A program made the translations under genes and the position numbers. Under the pieces are notes generated by a model. It was not told the DNA's origin. It searched no databases and worked only from the letters and a program-made list of their open reading frames with translations. Shown here in pieces: positions 56,642-64,000 of a stretch of DNA of 64,000 nt; within the stretch, counting starts at the first letter, position 1; each line of letters opens with the position of its first letter. This DNA is from Actinomycetota bacterium (GTDB taxonomy: Bacteria; Actinomycetota; Geothermincolia; Geothermincolales; RBG-13-55-18): the NCBI GenBank assembly GCA_014360685.1, contig JACIXB010000016.1, positions 1 to 64,000 on the forward strand, written 5' to 3'.

Positions 56642-56865
56642 AGAGGGCCTCCTCATCCAGGTTACCTGGGATAACCGGGGGAAGGGAGGAAGTCGTAAGA
56701 CGCCATTCCTAGCGGGAAGCCTTCAGCGGTTTTAAATATCCCAAACGGGCGCAGGTTGGTAATTGCCCCGGGCTCAACGTTCATCGATCTAAGAGCGGCC
56801 GAGTGACCGTTCAAGCGGCCGGAGAGGAACCGGGGCAGGCTGAGATCTCGAGGTGGTCTGAACGT

Positions 56866-57429
56866 ATGATTCAGTTAAGGATCCACGGACGCGGTGGACA
56901 AGGGGTGGTGGCGCTGGCCGAGATACTGGCCATTTGCGCCATACGCGAGGGCAAGTATGCGCAGGCTTTTCCCAGTTTCGGACCTGAAAGGAGGGGAGCC
57001 CCAGTGGTGTCCTACTGCCGCGTGGCAGAGGAACCTATCTACACCCGGGAGCCCGTTCAACAGCCGGATATAGTCTTGGTTTTGGATTCCACGGTTCTCC
57101 GGGTAGTGGACGTCCTCTCCGGGCTCAAGCCCAATGGGAAATTGGTGGTCAATGCCTGCGAATCTCCCGAGGACCTAGCCCGCGAACACGGGTGCGAGAA
57201 TTGCTTGGTGGCCACGGTGGACGCCAGCGGGATAGCTTTGCGCAATATGGGGCGGGACATCACCAACACGGCCATGATGGGGGCGCTGCTAAAGGTGGAG
57301 ACGATAGTGGATCCGCATAATTCCGCCGAATTGATCAGGACATATTTTAAGGACACGTCTGGAAAGAACGTACTTTCCTTTTGGGATGCCTACAGGGAAA
57401 CGCAGGTGGCGGATTTTTCCCTGCGGTGA
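56866..57429 (+). CDS. porG: Pyruvate/2-oxoacid:ferredoxin oxidoreductase, gamma subunit
   Basis: 187 residues from ATG 56866 (MIQLRIHGRGGQGVV); GTG 56803 would add a tail without homology. The HGRGGQGVV CoA-binding-type motif and FPSFGPERRGAPV are diagnostic. Start of the four-gene por operon in the archaeal-type gamma-delta-alpha-beta order. Cytoplasmic. Confidence 0.93.
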   Translation: MIQLRIHGRGGQGVVALAEILAICAIREGKYAQAFPSFGPERRGAPVVSYCRVAEEPIYTREPVQQPDIVLVLDSTVLRVVDVLSGLKPNGKLVVNACESPEDLAREHGCENCLVATVDASGIALRNMGRDITNTAMMGALLKVETIVDPHNSAELIRTYFKDTSGKNVLSFWDAYRETQVADFSLR

Positions 57430-57444
57430 AAAGGAGGACGATGA

Positions 57445-57726
57445 ATGTCGAATCTTCAGGGGTGGAAGGACATCAACCACGCGTGCATGGTTTTCCATCC
57501 CGGTAACGCCAGTGAATATCATACCGGGGATTGGCGAAGCATGAGGCCAGTGATCGACCGGGAAAAGTGCATCAAATGCCGAATATGCTGGGCTTTCTGC
57601 CCGGATGCCGCGGTGAGGATTGGAGAGAACGGGGAGTACCACATTGATTACGATTATTGCAAGGGTTGCGGTATATGTGCTTACGAATGTCCCCGAGAGG
57701 CCATTGAGATGATCGAGGAGTGTTAG
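57445..57726 (+). CDS. porD: Pyruvate/2-oxoacid:ferredoxin oxidoreductase, delta subunit (ferredoxin)
   Basis: 93 residues. Two 4Fe-4S motifs, CIKCRICWAFCPD and CKGCGICAYECPRE, carry electrons to free ferredoxin. ATG 57445 after AAAGGAGGACG. Confidence 0.93.
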   Translation: MSNLQGWKDINHACMVFHPGNASEYHTGDWRSMRPVIDREKCIKCRICWAFCPDAAVRIGENGEYHIDYDYCKGCGICAYECPREAIEMIEEC

Positions 57727-57730
57727 CGAA

Positions 57731-58906
57731 ATGAGCCGGAGAGAGGGGCTGGAAATATCGGCGGCTTGTGCGGAAGCGGTTGCGCTCGCAGACGTGGATG
57801 TGATTGCGGCCTATCCTATCACGCCGCAGACCCATATCGTGGAACATCTGGCGAGGAAGGTCGCGGACGGATTACTGGATGCCGAGTACATTCTCGCGGA
57901 GTCCGAGCATTCGGCCATGTCCTGCTGCATCGGGTCTTCGGCGGCCGGCGCCCGCACGTTCACGGCCACCGCAGGCCCTGGCCTAGCCCTAATGTCCGAG
58001 ATGCTCTTCGTGGCCAGCGGTCTTCGGCTTCCCGTGGTCATGGCGCTCGTCAACCGCACCCTTTCCTCTCCCCTCAGCATATGGGGTGACCAAAGCGATG
58101 TGATGAGCGTTCGCGACTGTGGCTGGATCGTGTTTTTTGCCGAGAATGGGCAGGAAGTCTTCGATATGACCATCCAGGCCTTCCGGATAGCCGAAGACGA
58201 AAGGGTTCTTTTTCCGGCCATGGTCTGCCTGGACGGATTTCACCTGAGCCACCTGGTCGAACCCGTGGAGATCCTTGACCGGGAGGAGGTTGACTCTTTC
58301 CTTCCCCCGTACAATCCCAAGTATAGGCTAGATCCCCACAACCCCACGACCATGGGTGCTTTCGCCCCCCCGGAGTTTTTCTCGGAGATAAAGAAGAGGC
58401 AGGACGAGGAGTTGAGATCGTCTTATCACGTCATCCTTGAAGTCTGGGGGGAGTGGGAAAAGAGGTTCGGAAGGTCGTACGCTCCCTTGAGCCAGTATAG
58501 GTCGGAGGACGCGGAGGTCATTTTACTTATGGCGGGGGCATTTGCCGGGACCGCGCGGCTGGCCATCGATCGGCTGCGCGAGAAAGGCCTCCGGGTGGGG
58601 CTTGCCTCACTCAAGCTGTGGAGGCCTTTCCCTCGCGAGTACCTGGTTGACGCGCTAGGGAGGGCTGAAGTGGTATGCGTCGTGGACCGGGCTCTTTCCG
58701 TGGGTGGCGCTGGAGGACCTATCGCCAACGAGTTGCGGGCTGCATTCCACGATGTTGCGGATTGCCCCCGGGTGGTGAGTTTCGTAGCCGGATTGTCGGG
58801 AAGGGATATCATGGTGGAAGGTTTCATGGAGATGATGGAAAAGGCATTGTCTTATGCCCGTGACGAAGAGATGCCGTATTACGAGATGTACGGGGTCAGG
58901 GAGTGA
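57731..58906 (+). CDS. porA: Pyruvate/2-oxoacid:ferredoxin oxidoreductase, alpha subunit
   Basis: 391 residues. Begins GLEISAACAEAVALADVDVIAAYPITPQTHIVE, the conserved alpha-subunit start, and includes TATAGPGLALMSEML. Binds the pyrimidine end of TPP together with PorB. Four nt after porD. Codon usage is somewhat less GC-biased here than in the housekeeping genes. Confidence 0.93.
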   Translation: MSRREGLEISAACAEAVALADVDVIAAYPITPQTHIVEHLARKVADGLLDAEYILAESEHSAMSCCIGSSAAGARTFTATAGPGLALMSEMLFVASGLRLPVVMALVNRTLSSPLSIWGDQSDVMSVRDCGWIVFFAENGQEVFDMTIQAFRIAEDERVLFPAMVCLDGFHLSHLVEPVEILDREEVDSFLPPYNPKYRLDPHNPTTMGAFAPPEFFSEIKKRQDEELRSSYHVILEVWGEWEKRFGRSYAPLSQYRSEDAEVILLMAGAFAGTARLAIDRLREKGLRVGLASLKLWRPFPREYLVDALGRAEVVCVVDRALSVGGAGGPIANELRAAFHDVADCPRVVSFVAGLSGRDIMVEGFMEMMEKALSYARDEEMPYYEMYGVRE

Positions 58907-58912
58907 TAAACC

Positions 58913-59860
58913 TTGGAGAGGGAATCGAGCCGCAAGAAGTTCGCCTTAAAAAGATTGCCCCTCGAGGAATATTTCAGTCCCGGACACCGGGGCTGCCAGG
59001 GTTGCGGGATAACCATAGCCTTTCGCCATATCCTGAAAGCGATGGGACCCAATACGGTAATAGCCGAAGCCACGGGATGCGGCCAGGTCATATCCAGCCC
59101 ATATCCCCAATCGGCGTGGAGGGTTCCCTGGATCCACACCGCCTTCGAGAACGCGGCGGCAACCGCGGCGGGCATCGAGGCAGCCTATAAAGCACTCATG
59201 CGCAAGGGACGTATCGCCGAGGAACGCATTAATGTGGTGGCGCTTGCGGGAGACGGAGGGACCGCGGACATCGGCCTGCAGGCCCTTTCGGGAGCACTGG
59301 AACGGGGACACGACCTCGTTTTTATCTGCTACGACAACGAGGCATACATGAACACCGGAATCCAGCGCTCGGGCCTTACTCCCTTCGGGGCCTCCACGAC
59401 TACCAGCCCGGCGGGCAGGTTTTCCAAGGGCCAGTCGACCTGGAAAAAGGACATGCTGGCCATAGTCGCGGCCCACCGCATCCCTTACGTGGCTACGGCC
59501 TCCATCAGCCACATCAGGGACCTGTACGAGAAGGTGACCAAGGCGGTGGAAGCGAGAGGCCCGGCCTATCTGCACATTTTCACGACCTGTCCCACTGGTT
59601 GGCGTTGCCCCCCGGACAAGTCCGTGGAGATAGCCAGGCTGGCGGTGGAGACGGGGGTTTTTAACCTTTTTGAAATCGTTGAAGGACAGAAAAGACTTAC
59701 CTACAAGGTATCCAAGAGGCGCCCGGTGGATGAATACCTGAAGGCCCAGGGGAGGTTCCGCCATCTGACCGACGAGGATATTGCCTATATCCAGAAGAGG
59801 CTGGACGAGGAGTACGAAGAGCTTCTGGGCCAGTCGGGGGGACCCGTTGGAGGTTACTGA
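58913..59860 (+). CDS. porB: Pyruvate/2-oxoacid:ferredoxin oxidoreductase, beta subunit
   Basis: 315 residues from TTG 58913. GHRGCQGCGITIAF holds two of the cluster Cys, ATGCGQV another; GDGGTADIGLQALSGALERG with DNEAYMNTG is the TPP motif. Oxidises pyruvate (or a related 2-oxoacid) to acetyl-CoA and CO2 with ferredoxin. The C-terminal Cys in TCPTGWRCPP is the fourth ligand region. Confidence 0.94.
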   Translation: MERESSRKKFALKRLPLEEYFSPGHRGCQGCGITIAFRHILKAMGPNTVIAEATGCGQVISSPYPQSAWRVPWIHTAFENAAATAAGIEAAYKALMRKGRIAEERINVVALAGDGGTADIGLQALSGALERGHDLVFICYDNEAYMNTGIQRSGLTPFGASTTTSPAGRFSKGQSTWKKDMLAIVAAHRIPYVATASISHIRDLYEKVTKAVEARGPAYLHIFTTCPTGWRCPPDKSVEIARLAVETGVFNLFEIVEGQKRLTYKVSKRRPVDEYLKAQGRFRHLTDEDIAYIQKRLDEEYEELLGQSGGPVGGY

Positions 59861-60076
59861 GACGGCGAAAAACTGCGCCCACGGCCTTGTATGCGCGGAA
59901 GCGGTTTCTCCGAAAGGTTGCTGATTTCCGATGGGTAAAAGTGCCGCGAGCTTGCCCGTCACATCGCGCATTCTAGTTGCGGAATTCCGTACGGGTGCCA
60001 TGTAGGGGGTACGCCGGCAGCGGATCAAAAGAGATCGTAAGATGCACGAAGCGATTCGGAACACGAAAAAAGGAAG

Positions 60077-61693
60077 TTGGGCGAGCCGGCAGTGGTCTTG
60101 ACGAGGGATTTTGAAAAGCTCTTCAACCCCCGCTCCATCGCCGTGGTGGGGGCCTCCAACCTGCCCGGAAAATGGGGGTTCAACATGCCCATGAACATCA
60201 TCGGGGGAGGATACCGGGGGAAGCTCTTCATGATCAATCCCCGCGAGAAGCGCGTCCTGGGCTTCCCGGCCTACCCCTCCCTAAAGGAGGTGGAGGAGGA
60301 GATCGACTTGGTGGTGGTGGCCATCCCGGCCAGGAAGGTGGCCGACGTCCTCGCGGACGCGGCGGAGAAGGGGGTGAAGAACGCGGTCATCGTCTCCTCC
60401 AACTTCAGCGAGGTGGGAGAGGAGGGGGCGCGGCTGGAGCGCCGACTGGCAGAGATCGCCAACCGGGCGGGGATCACCATCGTGGGCCCCAACACCATGG
60501 GCATCTACAGCAAGACCAGCTCCCTTTGCTGCCTGGGCGCCCCGGTATTTCCCCTCCAAGGGGGGGTGGGATTCGTCTCCCAGAGCGGGAACCTGGGGGT
60601 GCAGCTCATGACCTGGGGGTACCGCAAGGGAGTCGGCTTCAGCCGTTTCATCGGCAGCGGCAACGCCGCCAACACGGACATCAGCGACTGGCTGGAATAC
60701 CTGGGCGAGGACCCGGAGACGGAGACCATCATCCTGTACATCGAGGGGGTGAAAGATGGGAGGAAATTCCTGGAAGTCGCCCGCCGCATCACCCCCCGCA
60801 AGCCGGTGATCGCCCTCAAAGCGGGCAAGGGACGCCAGGGGCAGCGGGCGGTCCTCTCCCACTCCGGTTCCCTGGCCGGACCCTATGAGCTCTTCCGGGG
60901 GGCCATGGAGCAGGCGGGGATCATCGAGGCGGAGACCACCGAGGAGCTGGTGGACCTGGCCGCCGCCTTCTCAGCCCTTCCCGTCCCGCGGGGTTCGCGG
61001 ACGGCGGTGATGACCCTGGGCGGAGGGTGGGGGGTGGCCGCCGCCGACTACTTCGACCGCGAGGGCCTGGAGATGGCCGTCCTCCCGGAGGAAGTGATAG
61101 AGGAGCTGGACCGCTACCTCCCGGCCTTCTGGAGCCGCCGCAACCCGGTGGACATCGTGGGCAACGTGCAACGCTCCAACCACTTCCGGGTCATCGACGC
61201 CCTGGCCCGCTGCCCGGAGGTGGACATGGTCATCAGCATGGGCACCCTCATGGGGAGGGACTTCTGGCTGGAGAACATGTTCAAGACCGCGGTGCGCCCC
61301 TTCCTGAACATGCTCTTCCGCCGCACCCGCCTCCTTCCCTTCTTCCAGCTCTCCATCTGGAAGGGCTTCCGCGAGTCTCTGCGCAAGCACGGCGGGCGCA
61401 CCCGGGAGGGCAGCGGGGGCATCGATCCCGCGGAGACCCTGCAGTGGACGGACCTGGCCGTGGTGCGCCGTATCAAGCGCCTGATGAAGGAAGAGGGGAA
61501 ACCCATCATCGCCGTGGCCGTCAACGAGGGGGAGCGGTCCGCCTCCTTCCGCATGCGCGACTCCGGGGTCTTTACCGCCTCCACCCCGGAGAGGGCGGTG
61601 CGCGTGGCCGGCAAGCTGGCCGGATATTCCCGCTGGCTTCGCGAGGGCGGTGGAAGAGAGAAGGGTAGTCCGGGAGCCGAGGGCACTCCTTGA
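60077..61693 (+). CDS. ADP-forming acyl-CoA synthetase, alpha (CoA-binding) subunit
   Basis: 538 residues from TTG 60077 (AAAAAAGGAAG upstream). CoA-binding domain (FNPRSIAVVGASNLPGKWG), succinyl-CoA-ligase-like domain with the phospho-His in VLSHSGSLAGP, and GFVSQSGNLGVQ. Converts acetyl-CoA or another acyl-CoA, ADP and Pi into acid, CoA and ATP. The beta, ATP-grasp subunit is not in the window. Slightly longer than usual alpha subunits, with a basic C-terminal insert. Follows por by 216 nt. Confidence 0.85.
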   Translation: MGEPAVVLTRDFEKLFNPRSIAVVGASNLPGKWGFNMPMNIIGGGYRGKLFMINPREKRVLGFPAYPSLKEVEEEIDLVVVAIPARKVADVLADAAEKGVKNAVIVSSNFSEVGEEGARLERRLAEIANRAGITIVGPNTMGIYSKTSSLCCLGAPVFPLQGGVGFVSQSGNLGVQLMTWGYRKGVGFSRFIGSGNAANTDISDWLEYLGEDPETETIILYIEGVKDGRKFLEVARRITPRKPVIALKAGKGRQGQRAVLSHSGSLAGPYELFRGAMEQAGIIEAETTEELVDLAAAFSALPVPRGSRTAVMTLGGGWGVAAADYFDREGLEMAVLPEEVIEELDRYLPAFWSRRNPVDIVGNVQRSNHFRVIDALARCPEVDMVISMGTLMGRDFWLENMFKTAVRPFLNMLFRRTRLLPFFQLSIWKGFRESLRKHGGRTREGSGGIDPAETLQWTDLAVVRRIKRLMKEEGKPIIAVAVNEGERSASFRMRDSGVFTASTPERAVRVAGKLAGYSRWLREGGGREKGSPGAEGTP

Positions 61694-62013
61694 AACTGCG
61701 GGGGCAAGAGGCCGGCGCTTACCCGCCGGGGCCACGTGTAGAAGGATACTCCAGGCACGGCCGGCGCCCGGGAGGGGATACCCGCTGCATCCCCCGCCTC
61801 CTGTCCTTCAACCGATGCTCCAGGGGTTGTAAGGAGGTCGCCGAGTTAACCCGTGTTCCCGCTAAATTATGGAAACACGAAAAAAAGGCGGCTTCTCCGC
61901 AGGTTGACACTTGATGCCACCGCGTTTAGTATCCTTTTCCATGATCATGGGTCGCTTTGGCCCTCGACCCGGGTGAGGGAGGCGAGGCCCCCGGTGGGCG
62001 GGAAGGTTAGAGG
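61694..62013 (+). promoter_or_regulatory. Promoter of the P-type ATPase gene
   Basis: TTGACA (61904-61909), 17-nt spacer, TAGTAT (61927-61932), about 80 nt before the ATPase start. The rest of the 320-nt spacer has no gene. Confidence 0.6.
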
Positions 62014-64000
62014 ATGAAAGACATCGCCGAGATCTACCGTCTTAACCCGGAGGAAGTCTACCAGGCCCTGGATACCTCCCCACGGGGGCTGAGCGAGGAA
62101 GAAGCAGCCCGGCGCCTGGAGGAATACGGCCCCAACCAGATACAAGAGATACGCGGCACTCCTCTGTGGAAGAAACTTCTGTCCCACTTCACCAACTTCT
62201 TCGCCATCCTGCTGTGGGTAGGCGCGGTGTTGTCCTTCATCGCCGACCAGGCCCCCCTGGCCTGGGCCATCATCGGGGTCATCGTGGTCAACGCCGTTTT
62301 CACCTTCATCCAGGAATACAAGGCGGAGAAGGCCACCGAGGCCTTGAGGAGGCTGCTCCCTCCCATGGCCACGGTCATCCGGGACGGCGAGGAAAAGCAG
62401 ATCGAGGCCACCCGGCTGGTGCCCGGCGACCTGATGATCCTTAGGGAGGGCGACCACGTATCCGCCGACGCCCGCCTGGTGGCCAGCGCGAATATGCGCA
62501 CCAACAACTCCGCCCTCACCGGGGAGTCCGAGCCGGTGCGCCGCTCCGCGGCGGCGGTCATCGAGGAAGGGCTTTCCCTGGGCGACGTCCTCAACCTTGT
62601 CTTCATGGGGACCACGGTGACCATAGGCAGCGGCAGAGCGGTGGTCTACGCCACGGGGATGGACACCGAGTTCGGAAAAATAGCCCGGCTCACCCAAGCC
62701 GTGGAAGAGGAAGAATCTCCCATCCAGACTCAGATGAAGCGCATCACCAAGTTCGTGGCCGTCCTGGCCGTGAGCCTGGGGGTCGTCTTCTTCCTCCTGG
62801 GCCAGTACGTGGTGAAGCTCCCCTTCGCCGAGAACATGATCTTCGCCATCGGCATCATCGTGGCCAACGTCCCGGAGGGCCTGCTTCCCACGGTGACCCT
62901 GGCCCTGGCCATGGCCACCCAGCGCATGGCCCGGCGAAACGCCCTGGTGAAGAAGCTCTCCAGCGTGGAGACCCTGGGTTCCACCACGGTCATCTGCACG
63001 GACAAGACGGGGACCCTGACCCAGAACGAGATGACCGTCCGCTCTCTCTGGGTGCCCTGGATGGAGGTGGAGGTCAGCGGGGTGGGTTACGCGCCGGAGG
63101 GCGAGTTCCTCAAGCGGAACGGCAATCGAAAGGGAAAGGGCGGAAAGGGCAATGGCCGGAGGCGCCTCTCGGCGGAGGAGATGGAGGGGTTGAGGGAACC
63201 CCTGCTGGTCTCCCTGCTGTGCAACAACTCCCGCCTGCTGCAGGAGGACGAACGGTGGCGCATCATCGGGGATCCCACGGAAGGCGCCCTGGTGGTGCTG
63301 GGGATGAAGGGGGGACTGGACCCCGAGAGGGTGGGCGAGGAGCACCCACGGGTGGTGGAACTCCCCTTCGACTCCTCCCGCAAGATGATGACCGTGGTCT
63401 GCGAGGAGGGCGGGTCGAGAAAGGCCTACGTGAAGGGCGCCCCGGGGGAAGTAGTACGCAGGTGCACCCGCATCCTCACCCCGGAGGGGATTCGTGAGAT
63501 GCGGCCCGAGGACCGCGACCGCATCATGGGGGTCAACGACCGCTATGCCCGTTCCGCCCTCCGCGTCCTCGCCCTGGCCGTACGGGAGATGCCCCCCGAT
63601 CTCACCCGCTACGAGGTGGAGAACACGGAGACGGACCTCACCTTCGTGGGGCTGGCGGCCATGATGGACCCCCCGCGCCCCGAGGTGGAGGAGGCCATAC
63701 GCAAGTGCCGCATGGCGGGGATACGGGTGATCATGATCACCGGCGATTACGGCCTGACCGCGGAGTCCATCGCCCGGCGCATCGGCATGGTGCAGGGGCA
63801 GCCGGCCATCATCACCGGGGCGGAACTGGTGGAGATGAGCGACGAGGAATTGAAGAGGCGTCTCGCGGAGGAAGAGGTACTCTTCGCCCGCGTGGCCCCG
63901 GAGCACAAGATGCGCATCGCCCAGGCGCTCAAGGACATGGGACACGTGGTGGCCATGACCGGGGACGGGGTGAACGACGCCCCGGCGCTGAAGACCGCGG
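62014..64000 (+). CDS. Cation-transporting P-type ATPase, Na+,K+-ATPase-like (partial)
   Basis: 662 residues to the window edge from ATG 62014, GGGAAGG upstream. Cation ATPase N-terminal domain, actuator loop TGES (NNSALTGESEPV), M4 motif IGIIVANVPEGLLPTVTLA, phosphorylation site CTDKTGTLTQNEMTV, MITGDYGLTAESIA and the hinge MTGDGVNDAPALK. The IGIIVANVPEGLL and SSVETLGSTTVIC sequences match animal Na+,K+-ATPase-type (P2C) pumps more than SERCA types. A Lys/Gly-rich insert (about residues 369-383) is in the N domain. The C-terminal membrane domain lies outside. Confidence 0.93.
   Translation, partial: MKDIAEIYRLNPEEVYQALDTSPRGLSEEEAARRLEEYGPNQIQEIRGTPLWKKLLSHFTNFFAILLWVGAVLSFIADQAPLAWAIIGVIVVNAVFTFIQEYKAEKATEALRRLLPPMATVIRDGEEKQIEATRLVPGDLMILREGDHVSADARLVASANMRTNNSALTGESEPVRRSAAAVIEEGLSLGDVLNLVFMGTTVTIGSGRAVVYATGMDTEFGKIARLTQAVEEEESPIQTQMKRITKFVAVLAVSLGVVFFLLGQYVVKLPFAENMIFAIGIIVANVPEGLLPTVTLALAMATQRMARRNALVKKLSSVETLGSTTVICTDKTGTLTQNEMTVRSLWVPWMEVEVSGVGYAPEGEFLKRNGNRKGKGGKGNGRRRLSAEEMEGLREPLLVSLLCNNSRLLQEDERWRIIGDPTEGALVVLGMKGGLDPERVGEEHPRVVELPFDSSRKMMTVVCEEGGSRKAYVKGAPGEVVRRCTRILTPEGIREMRPEDRDRIMGVNDRYARSALRVLALAVREMPPDLTRYEVENTETDLTFVGLAAMMDPPRPEVEEAIRKCRMAGIRVIMITGDYGLTAESIARRIGMVQGQPAIITGAELVEMSDEELKRRLAEEEVLFARVAPEHKMRIAQALKDMGHVVAMTGDGVNDAPALKTA

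Overview
This is a GC-rich bacterial chromosome segment. Its core gene order is actinobacterial: murI - MBL phosphodiesterase - rph - rdgB (the same order as Rv1338-Rv1341 of Mycobacterium tuberculosis, from memory), tig-clpP-clpX-valS-folC-ndk, mreBCD-mrdA-rodA-era, and smpB-ssrA. The metabolic genes are anaerobic: a four-subunit pyruvate/2-oxoacid:ferredoxin oxidoreductase, an ADP-forming acyl-CoA synthetase alpha subunit, rubrerythrin, and relatives of 2-hydroxyacyl-CoA dehydratase activators. A deep-branching anaerobic actinobacterium (for example the Geothermincolia/Coriobacteriia side of the phylum) fits best. This is an inference; no 16S rRNA is present.

Layout. 1-6235 is an accessory region ending exactly at the 3' end of ssrA. 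It holds a REP-like inverted repeat, a Nudix gene broken by an 11-bp tandem duplication, an attC-like hairpin, a large exported-protein gene broken by two TAG codons and an IS, a decayed IS110-type element and a decayed IS256-type element. 6236-10672 carries ssrA and smpB, an MBL hydrolase, and a GMC oxidoreductase translationally coupled to a small partner. 11102-14052 is the murI-PDE-rph-rdgB operon. 14376-18545 has five tRNAs (Gly, Pro, His, Arg, Leu) around a TrkH-type K+ transporter. 18663-28742 is protein quality control, valS, folC and ndk. 29104-35686 is the rod-shape and wall-elongation operon plus era. 36016-40734 has mgtE, deoC, a repeat-rich convergent spacer, recO, uppS and a small Cys protein.

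41219-44790 is a less familiar locus: sigma factor, small membrane protein, acyl carrier protein, and two activase-like Fe-S proteins. 45192-48875 is a sulfur and redox block: a coiled-coil protein, rubrerythrin, TusA, DsrE-like, zinc ribbon, IscU and an IscS-like protein. The IscS homologue lacks the pyridoxal-phosphate Schiff-base lysine (Leu202) but keeps the active Cys loop, next to an intact IscU. It looks like the atypical IscS of Archaeoglobus and is the most notable single observation. 49144-54799 has a frameshifted DUF255 protein, a Crp/Fnr regulator facing a DUF5320-like protein, a CBS protein, a cation:proton antiporter and a MarR regulator with an AT-rich operator. A second, more decayed IS110-type copy (55064-56370) precedes the por operon, which is followed by the ACD alpha subunit. 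The window ends inside a P-type ATPase of the Na+,K+-ATPase-like (P2C) type.

Together the genes describe an anaerobe that makes acetyl-CoA and reduced ferredoxin through Por and could conserve energy with ACD. It probably builds Fe-S clusters with a non-classical Isc pair in a sulfide-rich setting, and runs several monovalent cation systems (TrkH, CPA antiporter, P2C ATPase).
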